A stretch of DNA of 64,000 nucleotides from contig CM055096.1 of the NCBI GenBank assembly GCA_029204225.1, forward strand, positions 77,490,580 to 77,554,579, written 5' to 3'. The DNA is from Diphasiastrum complanatum (taxonomy: Eukaryota; Streptophyta; Lycopodiopsida; Lycopodiales; Lycopodiaceae). This document shows positions 45,351 through 60,200 of this stretch, in pieces. Position numbers and translations under genes: made by a program. Position 1 is the first letter of the stretch; each line of letters starts with the position of its first letter. Below the pieces are notes generated by a model. The model had not been told where the DNA came from and ran no database searches. It was given only the letters and a program-made list of their open reading frames with translations.

Positions 45351-48300
45351 TTGTTCGCTGACCTTTGATTGTTGATGTATAACCACTTAAAGTCGAGATG
45401 ATAATTGGATTGAAATAATTTTCTATTGGTCTTCTCCTAGTTTTCATGTATGAGGTGGTCTCATAAGGCTAATTTTAGTGGTTCTACATCCAATTGGTAT
45501 GAGGGCCAATTATCTCAAGGGTGTGCACAAAACAATCAAGGGGTCCCTCTAGGATATTCCATCTTGATTCAGTATATTTCAAGTATGCCCTATTACTTGT
45601 ATATTTCCATATCTCATTGTCTTTGCCCACTATAAGTACTCATTATAAATCACAACAATAGAGCTCATTAAAAATCATTGTAAACATGTATCTTGATTTT
45701 CCCAATCGCTTGTGGCAGAGTTTTCAAATCATTAGACCATGTAGTAGCAAGAAATAACAACAGTTGATGGTGCCCAAAAGTGCTTATGTGGAGGGCACAC
45801 GTTTTAGGGTGTGAGTGGAGTTGGGGTTTAATTTCCTATGATGATAGGGATCTTCCACCCTTCCTAGGTATTATAGTCTCACCCTATCTTCCAAGGAATT
45901 GACATATCCATTAGATTGCAATTTTAATGAGTGCGGAACGTAATCAACCAACAATCATCATACTTTCTTCAACTCGTGTTTAACATGACCACACGTGACT
46001 CAACTACCAATCTCAAACAAAACGTCATGGAAATTTTTTTTTTGACATTGTCTAACCTTGCACCATATGAGATACAAACTTGAGTTGTTGACATGAACTA
46101 CAAAAAAACATAAATGCATAGTGTATGTGAAAAATGTACCTCATGTGTTGCCTAGAGGAAGAGCCATCAAGTTGTCATTGGTTATGATTTAAACAAATTC
46201 CATGAATTTACTGATTATATTAATAGCACACAATAGTTGCTTGGTAGATATGTGCTCTTTTCATGAGAAAGTTTTTGGCTGTGGTTACTTTGAGGTGAAA
46301 CTCAAATTTTCTTAAAAGATGTCTAAGGTGGTCTATCTGCATTCTTTTATTGAAGAATGAGAGTCGTTTGTGATGTGGCTGGTTACTCACTTTTGTTTTT
46401 TAGAGAGAATTTGATCCATTTGGTCCCACCCTTGATGCTCCCACTCGATGCTTGGAGTGGGATCTAAAGGGGGTTGTCAAACTTTTTCACTTGGATCAAA
46501 TCACCAAAATTCATATTAGGAAAATCTATATAGTCTAGTAAGGCGGAAGTGCTGTAGGCACCTACAAATGCTCTAGGTATGATCTGTGTTTGCAAGAGAG
46601 ATTCACTAGGTCAAACTTTCTTGCCATAGTGTCCCTTTTTGTCTCTTAGTGTAGGTAATTCTATTAGGGCTATCTCCGCTCCTTAGATACATATTGAAGT
46701 CATGTGCAATGATGAAGTGATGGGCCATCATGATTAGCATTCATTATTCAAATAATAGAAATGTAAAAACTAAGACTTAATTTACATGAGCTTCTTTTGT
46801 GTAAGACTACCACAAGTGATTTTATTTAGTTAATGTAGTCCTAGAAGACGATTCCGATTAATTCCACGCAAAACTAGATTTGTATGTGATACAACTAGTT
46901 CACAAATGATGTTTTGTCACATATTGCCAGCACATTTGACTTAAATGATATTGGTTTTGTTTTTGTTTATTTTCTCATGTTTAAAGTGGCATCATCAATC
47001 CAAACATGCTCTATAAAAAAGCCAAGAAATATAGTCTTAACTATTTCAATGAGGTTCTTCAATTGACAAACACTGTTAAGCATTCGATAAATTTGTTTGA
47101 CATCTATTGTGATAATAATTTACAAGTTATCCTTGTATCTTATCTCTTGTAAAATCGAAAAGTTTAATAAAATGCCCTTGTTGAAGAATTAAGAGGGGCG
47201 TTTTCACAAAAGTTCATTCTATAGTAGATAGACATGTGAACTCCACGTGAACTGTCAACATGGTCTTCATTTTAAAAATCTACTTTATGCTTCAATACAA
47301 GCTACACATCAAGTAGAGAGGTAAACTATGCCCATTCTCTATCTAACTATATCATTTTAATGTATTATTGAATATCTCCCAATTTGGTAATTAATAATAG
47401 AAAATGACCCAAACTATGGCGATTACTCTGAAATACCAATTTGATAAAATACTATTCAAAACTCTTTCAAAATTAGATGATGACAATGTGGGCGGCATGA
47501 TAGTGAGGAATAAATTAGATGACAATGTGGGCGGCATGATAGTGAGGAATAAACTTAGGAATTATTATGCAACTTTCAATTATTCTATCTCCACAAATAT
47601 TCAATAAAAGACATGCATGTGTTAATACATAAGGTCTCATTGTATTGAATAGTACGCCCGATTTCGTACTTAAAAATTCTACATTAGAATGTAACATAAA
47701 GGGTTTAGTCCAAAAGTGTAAAAAATTGTTTCATGAAATTTCCATTTCTCCAATAGTTGCATCTTATGCTATATGTGAAGGCAAAATGATGGGCATGTGT
47801 TTCCACAAGCCTAATATGAAATGGAAGAAATTGATATATTTACAAGCTCAAAAATAAATCCAAGAAAGAATTAGGACGAATAATCAAAGTATATTTTATC
47901 TATATATTTATACACTTTGCAATGCTCTTAAGCCACAAGTCTTTATTGCTTTATAGAAACAAAGTGAGAGGAATATATCAATAAGGTTCTTAAATAAACT
48001 ATCATATGTTATTGGGTTAATTGGATTTGTCAAATGAAAGAAATGTCATAAAAAACACATTATGTCCAATATGCTTCATTGTTAGACTAGTTGCTTTTAC
48101 TCTCTTTCAATCGGTATTGATGTTCTAAGTGATTTATATATGAACCAACTTTGGATTTTTGTTGGTTTGGTAGATTAGTACTTTTGCTGGTTAATCATGA
48201 GTACTTTTATTGGCATATTGTGTAGATTGTCTTGTTGCTTTGAAGAACTCTCAAGCATTTTTAGAAAGATATGGTCAATATGATGACATGTATGCCAATG

Positions 48301-49391
48301 CAAAATAAGTAAATGAGTCAATAAGTAAATGACTAGAATTATTCTATTGTTTTGGTTGTCATAATTCATCAAAAGAGATTTTTGGTTTCACATTTGACTC
48401 ATAAATGTCTAGGGTTTGTGGTTTTTTTGTGCCTTCTATTGTGGCTTGCAAAATACCATCATTTTTATGGGCTTGGACATGTGTCGATCTATTTTTACCT
48501 TGAATTTTGTAGGCTTATGACTTGGACAAAGGCTTTCCCATTGTTTTACCCTCGTGAACTTGCAATAATATGACATGTAAGTTCTTGAATCTTCGTTTTC
48601 TATTGCACTACTCTACAACTTGACTTCTCGTGGCTCTTTCTAGATGTTCCTACTTCCATTGATAACTGTATATGCTAATGCCCTACTTTTGTTGACGATA
48701 TGCTATCACCATTTTTAATATGATTGCAAGTGGCAACAAAACCATCATAAGAGTATCATTATCATCACTAATGTGCTACATCACAACCTTGAGAAGCTCA
48801 ATGGCAAAAAAATGTCCGCAATGAGTGATTAAGTGTTTACTACAAGCCATCACAAGTTTACATTATGAACACCCTCATGAGACTATTATGAGCCTCTATG
48901 AGTCTAGGTATGGGTGACTGTGAGTTAGCATGAAGTATACACAAGTATTCCCTGAATCCTCACTCTTCACTCTGAGAATGAGTCTCTAGTCATAGTGAGT
49001 CATAGTGACTTCCTTCACAAAAACATTTCTAGAACCTTCCAAATTTGTCCTATTGTAGTTATAAATAGTTGAACACTTTACTATTTTCATAGTTGATGTA
49101 CGTGCCTCATTTTGGTGAAGATATTGGAGGAGGAGATTGGTCTCTACATTGTGTAGAACTTGTGTGAATTATGATCATGAGCTATCTCTTATGCATCTTT
49201 ATGACTGTTATGCTCTCTAATATTTGACATTATTACAGGTCCAAAATGGGTCCTTCTTCATATTTTATCCACTTGAAGAGCATGAAGACCTTTTAGATGT
49301 TTTTGCATCTTGACTAGACTTCATAGTCAAAGATTGTGTAAACAATCTTGGCATATTTAGGTTTGTTCTTTTATGCATGAAACTTTCACAT

Positions 49392-49394
<3 letters not shown>
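45351..49394. other. Unassigned intergenic sequence
   Basis: 4 kb of AT-rich DNA without recognisable genes or transposon ends. One 2-copy tandem duplication of about 39-42 bp (GACAATGTGGGCGGCATGAT) lies at 47476-47552. Small frames (47404-47607, 47645-47857, 48352-48573) have no known domain. Confidence 0.45.

Positions 49395-49464
<70 letters not shown>
49395..49464. repeat. (CA)n microsatellite
   Basis: 35 uninterrupted CA units. The overlapping Cys/Val frame is an artefact of the repeat. Confidence 0.95.
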
Positions 49465-49465
<1 letters not shown>

Positions 49466-50277
49466 GCATAGAGTCAGGATAATATGACTTGGCTAATCAT
49501 TCTTGTGTTGGAGTTAATCTTCACTCCTACTCACCTAAATTCATTTCTTGAGTACTATATTCTCTCTGTGCAGCAACAGCAGTCTTACTCGCATAAGTCG
49601 AACAGTCTGTGCATACATTGACTTTGAAGCAGAGCAGGATCAACTCAACTTCATCGACATCGACTCAAGGGCAAATAAGTTGACTCGACTCATTCAATAC
49701 CTTCGACGACTATTGACTATCACTAGTCAAAATGGAGCTCTGCACGACACAGACTACGTCACCGCTCACTACGCAGTAACTGCATCACTTCACGATTGTT
49801 ATCCGCACAGTTCTAAATATACAATAGACGAGTCAATAATCAGTGATAACATGAATCAGAGTTCTTCCATGAACTCCTTTGTATCAGACTATCTAATTAG
49901 AATCAAAAATCTTTAGAGAGAATGAAAGTAATTCAAGAAGTAGAGATAATATTCAATATGTAATCAGCATAGTAAAATCACAACACATAGTGCTCTACTA
50001 TTGTGAACCATTCTCAGGCATAGGATCATGATCTGATCATTGTATTTACAATAGCTTGACACAGATTCTCTATTTTCTTTATGTGTGTTTGCACTGATGG
50101 ATTTTTTCGAATAATTCCTTTCTCCAGTACTGATACTTGTTCCACGGCTCACTCATTCAAAATATCTCACTCAAAGGAAGCATGGTCGTCATAGATGCCT
50201 AACTATTTCGATCTCTTCATGGTTGTCCTTGACACCTACAAAGATATTCCTTTGGTTGATCTAAGTAATAGTCTGAA
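49465..50277. other. Unassigned sequence
   Basis: A 122-codon + strand frame (49548-49916) has no recognised domain, and nothing supports it as a gene. Confidence 0.35.
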
Positions 50278-50835
50278 TCAACAGTTGGTAAAGATCTTGT
50301 CATAATTTAATGTTGAGTTTTTCTCTTGACTGGCTATCATATTCAGCAAGGGTGGTATCAGAGGTGATATTCTTGAAGATGGATCCTCCTTGGTCCTATC
50401 ATCAAGAGTAATGTTGACATAGCATGTGCATCCAAAGGTTCTTAGATAGTTGACACTCGACCTCCTCTTAAATAGCATCTCAAAAGGTGTCCTTCCGTCC
50501 AAAATAGCACTCGGCCACCTATTTCACAAGAAATTCGCACACAACAAAGCTTGATCCCAAAATGGTTTGTCAAGATTAGCACTTAACCTCATGGCTTTAG
50601 CACTTTCACATAAAGTCCTATTCTTTCTTTTAGCCACTCTGTGTAGAGCCTTCTTGGCCCTCTTATCATACCTCACTTGATCTTGTTGTGTTGCTGGTCT
50701 CTCCTCCAAACCTACAACAATATCCAAAACATCATTCATCTCAAGAAGTGATTCCATCCTCACTTTCCACAATGAATAGTTACTTGAGGTAAGCCTGTCA
50801 TTGGCTTCCAACATGACTCCAATTGAGGTTGTCAT
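50278..50835 (-). pseudogene. Copia deletion derivative: gag start fused to integrase end
   Basis: The frame from 50835 begins MTTSIGVMLEANDRLTSSNY then SLWKVRMESLLEMNDVLDIV, the copia gag N-terminus. After about 65 residues it passes in frame into RVAKRKNRTLCESAKAMRLS and LDKPFWDQALLCANFL, the integrase region after the catalytic E. A stop/frameshift near 50510 precedes LDGRTPFEMLFKRRSSVNYL and RTFGCTCYVNI. The zinc knuckle, protease and most of integrase are deleted. Confidence 0.85.
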
Positions 50836-51435
50836 GTAGCAATGACCTGATCTTCTCTTTCAACCTGTTTCAATGCACAACTCACTCCTTTGAACAACAA
50901 CAAATGCTTTCAAAAGAAATCACCAAGATTTGAAACTATCTCACAAATTCTCTTGTAGCACTTATACCAAGCAAATCAACACATAAAATCATGGAATCTT
51001 GATCAACCTATGATCTATCCTCAATCTAATGACTTTTGTCACTTCCTAAGATTGAAACACACTCAAATGAAGTCCATCAACCTCAGTATCTAGAGATCCA
51101 ATCAAAATTAGGGTTTTGTCAAAATCACAAAAGATTGACTTCCAAATCTACATGCAAATGCTGAAATTTTGATTATGCAATCTAATAGCCACCACTTAGC
51201 AGATCCACTGATCCAAAAATCGGCCAAATCAAGTATGTGAAATCAAAAATTGGAACTGATCAATTTTGTGAACCTATTTATGGTTTTGATCTACAAAAGA
51301 TCCAATCTACAAAAGCAAAGAACTCAATTTTGGTGTAGAATCCTCTCTAGCATGCTCTAGCCTTGATAAAGTTCACCAAATCATTGATAGATCTGAATTT
51401 CTCCTTCATAACCTGAAACACAAGCTTTGATACCA
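50836..51435 (-). other. Leader and primer site of the copia derivative
   Basis: The primer site at 51424-51435 reads TGGTATCAAAGC on the - strand. The leader matches 25591-25943. Confidence 0.65.
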
Positions 51436-52068
51436 TGTGAAAAATTTCAGATGATTATGATCCAATCCACTTGAAAGATCTTGTGTTACAAAGAGACAGA
51501 CTCTACCAATCTCACCAATGTAGAAAAATCAGCATCTACACACAAAATGAGATGCGTAATAGAACTTGATCAAACATGAATCAAATGATAAAGTATTATT
51601 GCTGCCGTAAAAACCACTGTATTTCACACGTGTGGATCCAAAAATAACAAATATAGATCATTCTACACATAGAATTGCATGCAATCACAAGTATAGTGCA
51701 CCAATAGATAGTAGAACCCAAGAGAACCATGTATAAGCATGAAATGAGATAGAGAAGAGAGAAGATATGTCTCTCCATGAGCTACATCCTTTTATAATAA
51801 GTCCAAACCCTATTTTCCCACTTGGCTTTTCCACCAAAATACTAACCCTACTATTTTTGGGTCTAGATTTAAACTATTCAATATTCAAATTTGAATCTAC
51901 TCAAACTCGCCTTCTAACTTTTCCACACTTTCAAAAAGTGTTTATTCAAATAAAATTTAGACTAATGAACTTTGAAAAGTCAAATTCTAAGTCTAAAAAC
52001 AAAGTTGGCCTCAATATCTCAAATATGGAAATATAGCAAATATGATCAAACTAGTTGAATCTTTCACA
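51436..52068 (-). repeat. 5' LTR of the copia derivative
   Basis: On the - strand it starts TGTGAAAGATTCAAC and ends AAATTTTTCACA; 633 bp, same family as 25944-26582. Confidence 0.75.
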
Positions 52069-52351
52069 TTATTATCATATTGATAGTATGTTGGCTAATA
52101 TTTTGACAAACACTCTATAGAAGGTGTTAGGGCCTTTTTTGACTAAGCCTCTGAGGGTGGTTATGCCCTATGTGAGTACAGAGGACTTACCACATTCAAT
52201 AATGGGGGCCTTCTCTATTACACCGTGCTCCCGATGAGAGTTTTCCAGGCTCTCAGAAGTATGACTGTAAGGAGGGGGTGCTAGCACTTTGGTTTAATGA
52301 TCTGCTAGCTTTCTAGGTCCATGTTTCCGTTCCCAAATCTCTGATTGCTAG
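52069..52351 (+). other. Possible decayed copia RNase H end
   Basis: One frame reads DSMLANILTNTL near 52085-52120, reminiscent of the MLADILTKxL end of copia RNase H. This is too short to be sure. Confidence 0.3.
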
Positions 52352-52864
52352 TGTCATGTACTTATACATACAAGATACTATCCAATGTAAGTTTTGTAGG
52401 CCCGAAATGAGCTATTAGCCTTAAGAACAAGGCGGTTCCCTCTTTAGGCCCTTCAAGTATTTAATAAGGATAACAAGCCAATAAGGGAGGCTAAACTATA
52501 CTTAACAAGGGCTAACTATCTCTCAAGATAGTTAAGTTTAGTTAAGTGAGAGCATTGTCTATAACTAGGCAAGAGACAACAATTTTTGTATCTTTTGGCT
52601 CATTTGCAAGTGAGAGCTTCTAGCTTCCTCCTTGTGAATGTGAGTCATAGGGATCTCCATTGTTAGGTCTCATGTGCCCTACCCACATGAATCCATGCTC
52701 AATGTTCATTTATTGTACTCTTTATTTCATTGCTAATGTGACTCCGTTGAAATCTCATTGTTTCTAGCTTTCTATGGATTTGCTATCATGATGGTCTTGT
52801 ACTTTTTTTGCTCTTAGATTTACTTCATTGTTATTGCTATTGGTTTGGGATTTGGCACATGACA
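52352..52864 (+). repeat. LTR of a copia-like element
   Basis: The 7-bp inverted termini TGTCATG and CATGACA enclose 513 bp. A primer site TGGTATCAGAGC follows at 52870-52881. The partner LTR is not found in the window. Confidence 0.65.
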
Positions 52865-53816
52865 TTTCTTGGTATCAGAGCACAGATCCTAAATTCATGA
52901 TGATTCTATGTGAATTTCATTGGATTTGATAAATTTATTGCATTTGTAGCTTTCTTTTTGCTAATTTTTAAGTTTGAAAATTTCATGTCTTCTCAGACTC
53001 ATTTTCAACATTCAATTTCATATTCTTATTTCTCTTTTGATTCAATACATTTGTAGATATTTGTTTTAGCTTTAATTTGCACCAATTTGCAAGCCATTTG
53101 GATAAGAGGTGCAAAAGTTATTGCACTTTTCCCAAAGGCTGTCAAAATAGGTGATTAGAAATTTCACTTCACTTTGTTTGAAATTCTCAGATTTGATCTG
53201 AGTTTTTATTTCAAGTTTCTTTACATAAGATTTTAGAGCATTGTTTTAGCTTTGATCTGATTCATATGCCAGGTCATTTGGATTAGATTCCAAGGAGTTA
53301 TGACAATTCTTGATTCCTAGCTCTAGTTTTGATAGTTTGCTTCCTTTAAAATTTTTAGACCTGTTCTGTTGTAGATTTGACGTATCAAATTACATTCAAT
53401 CATTGATCTGATCCAATAGTCCGTATCGGTTCATTTTAATTAAAGAAGAGCATGAAAAGTATAAAACGTTTGGAGTTTTGCTTAGCCAAAAGACCTGGTG
53501 TGAACACGTGTGCTGGTATCAGAGCAAATCCATGCTATACTGACCCAAGTGACCCTTACAGCGTAAGGTATGTCATGCACTGTTGTCCATACTCTTGAGC
53601 ATATCCATGATTTCTAGTTGTATCTCACCAAAAATCTAAAGTAACACTAACAAAGGTAAGGTGAAGTGTTGCCATGAATGTTATATCAGAATGATATAAC
53701 ATCCACGATATCAAGACATTGTATAGGAAAGATGTGATTAATACAGAGTAAAAGACTGCCAATGATTATACTAGGTAATAGGGCAGATCCGTGCCATTCT
53801 ACGCCCTTAGTATAAA
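52865..53816 (+). other. Leader-like sequence, no gene
   Basis: Starts with a primer site at 52870-52881. A second TGGTATCAGAGC occurs at 53514-53525, suggesting another LTR end just before it. A perfect 11-bp hairpin with a GAA loop (ATGTTATATCA stem) lies at 53678-53702. No gag or pol frame. Confidence 0.45.
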
Positions 53817-55602
<1,786 letters not shown>

Positions 55603-55637
55603 CCAACAACCAACCCACAATTAGTGAATCCCTTCGG

Positions 55638-55674
55638 GGGCAGTTAGCTCCCCGTAAGGGATAGCTAACTGCCC
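55638..55674. other. Strong hairpin next to the RT 3' end
   Basis: Perfect 12-bp arms GGGCAGTTAGCT and AGCTAACTGCCC with a 13-nt loop; the loop can itself pair CCC with GGG. It lies at the downstream end of the RT frame. Confidence 0.7.
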
Positions 55675-58400
55675 ACCAGAAGAACATCAATGTCATGTGG
55701 TAACGTGTACGACAAACCGGGGAACGATTCCAAAGTAAGCAAGTTATCGATGATACGACAGAGCTTATTTCTCATAAATCCATTTTTTTGAAAAGCATCA
55801 ACAGAAATTCCAACCTCGTTAAGAAACATCTCTTGCATGTTACAGCCGTACATTGCGGCAATGACTTGTGAAACAATAACCTTATATAAACTATACATTG
55901 GTCTATTCGAAGCAAGATGTATATATTGTAAGTAAGGAAAGGGTAGTTCTCTTCTGTTGTTGTATTTAGAAAGACAAGTAAGGCCGGATTTATTATCGAA
56001 GTGATAGAAATATTTAAAAAGCTGATTTTATTTCCTTCAGTCGCTTTTCTTTCTATTTCTAGAAAGTCCAGGGGATAGATCCAAAACCGGTTTTCAGGGT
56101 TCCTTAGCTGTGTTTTGTCCATAAAAAGTTTGATATTAGGGTTATTGATGAAACAAATGTCGAAAGTCATTCATGAAAGAGGTCAGGCCCAGTTTAGCAA
56201 GTCTCTTAATAAATTGTGCTTTTAAAAAAGGAAAGACACCAATTGTACCACGTCGGTGAGCAGGAAAAACCCATAGGGATACCTCGTACTTGTCTCCAGG
56301 TTTTGTTTCCTAGTGTAACAATACAATTATCAATCAAGAAGTCGATCCATTGATAGAGTAGGTTTATATCTAGAGTGTGCCAGTCTTGTGATTGTTTTGC
56401 ATTCCATGATTAATTGAAAACTTCGCATGAGTGATTCCATTTAAAATATATAAGTTCATGTATGGAATATTTAAAGGGTACTTTATTGTCTTTTTCATAA
56501 CAATTTTTAAACCCTCTGGGCCATCTAGGGGTATATTCTCATAACATTTTGAGATATATGCGACCCACATATTGGTAATCAGAGATGGTAGGTTTAGATA
56601 GAAATCCATTGATGACTCACATTGCCAATGTAAAATCATATCAGCTCTAAGGATACACTTGTATGTATTTGCCTTAAGGCCTGCACCTTCCATGAGGAAA
56701 GGTGACAGCATATTAAGCTCCTGTGAGAAATTTGGCAAGTATGGTAAAGCAACAATCGTGAGCATTGGTAATCCATCTGAAAGAGTCTTTGTGGGCTTTA
56801 AAAGTGTAGAGAAGATAAGGTAGAGAATTATTGCCCAGGAAAATTTCAGGTAGAGCGTTCGTAGAAATGTTCTTTATATATGACAAGGAATCCTCCACAT
56901 GTTTAGATTGATCGCTATAAAAAGGAGTAAAATCCAGATTGTTAAGTCGTTTTATGGCCAAATTTCGTACAAAGAATTTTCACATGAAACATGGATTATA
57001 CTATGCTTTATCAATTCCATCAACATATAGAGAGTTTGTAAGCCAAAGTAGCTCGTCCTTTGCAATCTTATTTTTGGAAAGAGATTCAGTATTTCCATGA
57101 AGCCATTTACCCTTTCTAATATGACTTAAAGCGATTCTTATACAAAACAAAGCATGTTCCTTTTTTGTATTACTGTCTAAAGAATCATAAGAAGGTAGGA
57201 AGTCCATAAGTTTAAACCATCCATCATAAAGCTCTAAAGCGACTTCGTTCACATTAGCTTGTCTTAAAGTTATATGATTGAGGCCTTTTTCTGACGATTT
57301 TCGTAAGAGAGAACTCTTAATAATCTTACAGTCTGTGCAAACAACATGGCCAAATTTTTCAGACAAAGTTCTTGAAACGGTTAAAAGAGTAACATTGACA
57401 AGGATGAATGTTATCTATATCAAACTGGCAAAACACATTATAAGGAAAATACCATTCACATTTAACACTTGGTAGATAAGTCCAGCCGAACGTAATATCA
57501 TAAAAGAGTTCGTCAACAATACCAAAAATCCTGCGTAAAACGTGAGCATAATAATGCTTCACATGGATAAACTCAAATACTCTATTTCGGTAACATAAAC
57601 GTAAAAGAAGTCTCCCTGAGTGGCTACTAGTGGAAAACTGGAGACGTCCAGTTGCTGAAATGCAGATTTGTCTTCTAACACTGTCTTCTTCATCCTACAC
57701 ACCGATTAGGATCTGTAAAAATTTGTTTCCACTGCTCTGTCTTTCCTTTGCTTTGTAATCTGAGACACGCTTTTTCTTCCTTGTTCCTGAACTGGAAATG
57801 ACTGAGTTCAGATTATTCAAATTAGAAGAGCCCGTCCTTTTGTTTGAGTTCTAGAAGTACTTGTCTTGGAGGGTAGAAAAATTGGGATGTTTTAAGAGGC
57901 GTTCTATCTCTCGGATATTCTCAGCATCTCCTAAAGGTGCAAGTAATTTGGCAGAGGAGTCCTTAGCAAGTTAAATAGAGGCATCAATCATGTATTGGCA
58001 GATAAAGAGAAAGGTAATATAAGACTTTACCACATCCCTAGCAGGTTTATTTAGCCACATGAAGAAGTCATTTATCTGATTCTGGAGGGAAGCACAAGGA
58101 AAAAACTTGGCAAGGTTATTCATAATGAACCAGATAGCATGATCAAACCAAATGATGGAAAAATTGATTTTACATTTTTCACCACATCTACATTTGAAAA
58201 ATGGTCTTTTCTAGTTCTCAAAGTGTCCTCTGGTCCTGGCCCAAACTTGCTCAGAGGAGCAATGAGAGGGTTCAAATTTGTTCATGCGGATAATGGTATC
58301 AAAAGAGACAACGGTCTGAGTGAAGGATTTTTGTGTAGAGCGGCCAATTTGCAGTCTTGTATTTCTTTTTCTGTCAAATGAGTCATCAGAATCCAAAGAT
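55660..58400 (-). pseudogene. Penelope-like reverse transcriptase pseudogene
   Basis: Read leftwards across several frames: VKHYYAHVLRRIFGIVDELF and KCEWYFPYNVFCQF (about 57570-57420); CTDCKIIKSSLLRKSSEKGL and LLWLTNSLYVDGIDKA (57330-57001); ALPEIFLGNNSLPYLLYTFK then AHKDSFRWITNAHDCCF (56850-56730). Motif A at about 56570 is VAYISKCYENIPLDGP, with Y where the catalytic D belongs. WRQVRGIPMGFSCSPTWYN follows (about 56315-56240). The last catalytic region (about 56170-56140) reads TFDICFINNPNIKLF, with F-D in place of D-D. FWIYPLDFLEIE and a C-terminal segment NEVGISVDAFQKNGFMRNKL end it. At least five frame breaks plus lost catalytic residues make it inactive. Confidence 0.7.
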
Positions 58401-58507
58401 CAATAGGTATCGGTGCAAGGAAACTAACAGAAGGGCGACTTCAGAGCTTGTAAGAAGTAAGAGTAGATTTAAACTCAATGCTTCTAGTAGGAACAAAAGG
58501 GACTTGG

Positions 58508-60157
58508 CTATGATTCTCACGCATATCCATGCTGTCTAAGATCATAATACTGGAATCCTTACTATTACTTTTGGTGACAAATTCTTATTTCAAGGTATTT
58601 TAGTTTGATTTGAGTGTGGTCTTATGTCGTTACTTATTTTCGAACAAGGAAAATAGGAAACCGGAAAGAAAAAGTGAATTTGTGTAGAGTAATGGTATAT
58701 GATAGCCATAATGGAACTGAAAACTACCATACTTACCGAAGTTGTGAAGAGTTTATTTAAACTCGGAAAGCGTGCCTAAATGGTTGTAGATGTAGCTTCT
58801 TGAGAGGCAGCCATAGTAGTTCTTAAGCGAATGAGTTCTAACTCTTTTAGATCATAAGCAAGCCAAGAAACCGTGGAGTGAGCATATTGCTACAAAGAGT
58901 TATGTAGAAAGCACTTACAAGACATCTCCTGACTATGTTATTTAACTTGCATTGCGGAGATCTAGTTGGTTGCATACCTTGCAGTAGCGAGTTGTCGGTT
59001 CAAGAACGAACCAAGTAATATTCTGACGAAGCCGGAGCAGTATAATGAAGCTACAACATGAGATATCATTAGTTTAATACTATGAGATCCAGTTATCTAT
59101 GAACACTTGTAAAGAGAGCACATATGTAAGAGCTAAGCTTAAATGTGTCCATCCTTCCATCGCTAGTTGAAGGAGGCTTTTAAAGTGAAGAAGTCTATGA
59201 ACAGATAGCATAAGTTTATGGTCCATCGCTGGACAGTTAGCCATAAATGAATTTACAATATTAATATTTGAAAACGGAATGCCTCTCCTATCCATCTCTG
59301 GAATAGCAGGGTCTTTATGTGTAAATTGGTGAGAAAGTGTGAGTCCATCATGCCTATGCTATCCATCACTGGATAGAACATAACAATATTGCACTCATAT
59401 TTTGGACAGTATGCGGCGATCTGTCCATCGCTGGACAGCGCCCATTCTATTCATAAAAAGTGCATGTAGTATGTGTAGGAGTGAGGCAACCCCCCATCGT
59501 TGCCTTCTAAGCCATAAAGAGCAAGTTATAGCATGGAAAAATCGAAATTATGTCATTGCCATCACCTACAGTTTTAGAAGATTATCACATAACCAAAACT
59601 GTCCATCGCTGCCTATTGAGGCAGGATGTATGGTTTCAAGAATCAAAAAGTGTCATTGCTGCGTTTTTAACCTATCACAGCCCTTACATGGTTTAGAGTG
59701 ATGAATGGCATATCAAAGCAGAACATTATTAAAGCATCCTTCTTCGAAAAGTAGAGTAAATACGAGAGGAGTGTAAGAGAGAAGCAAATACATACCGTAA
59801 GCTATCAAATTGTTGATCCTTAGGTAGGTAGGGTGCACTTTCAGAGAGTGACATAGGACAAAGTTCTTCACCAGTGTTGTAAAGCAAAAGGGTTGAAAAG
59901 AGCATGCACTTATAGTGCCCAATAAGGTAGTAACTTGGAAGGAGTGAGTGAGAGCGAGAAATTCCATTTCTCTCCAAATTATTTTAAACAGACCAAACCA
60001 TTTCAAATTTTTGTGAGAAATCCTCTAAGTTAAGAATGGAACTTCATCATATGCACGGGTACAATAAAAAAACCTTGCAAGTTTGAAGTAGCGGTACATG
60101 AATATCTGTCCACTTTTTTGTTAATGCAGTAGGGTGAAACTGAACAAAAGAGCATCC

Positions 60158-60159
<2 letters not shown>
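58508..60159 (-). repeat. Right direct repeat of the Penelope-like element
   Basis: A copy of 53817-55470. In - strand sense it lies upstream of the RT and may have contained its promoter. Confidence 0.9.
59150..59660. other. Hairpin array in the right repeat
   Basis: Same series as in the left repeat. Here CTATCCA-TCAC-TGGATAG (59359-59376), CTGTCCA-TCGC-TGGACAG (59421-59438) and AGGCAAC...GTTGCCT (59484-59505) are perfect. The long hairpin at 59596-59636 has mismatches. Confidence 0.7.

Positions 60160-60196
<37 letters not shown>
60160..60196. repeat. (GA)n microsatellite
   Basis: About 18 GA units at the right end of the right repeat. Copia integrase sequence begins at the next base. 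Confidence 0.95.
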
Positions 60197-60200
<4 letters not shown>

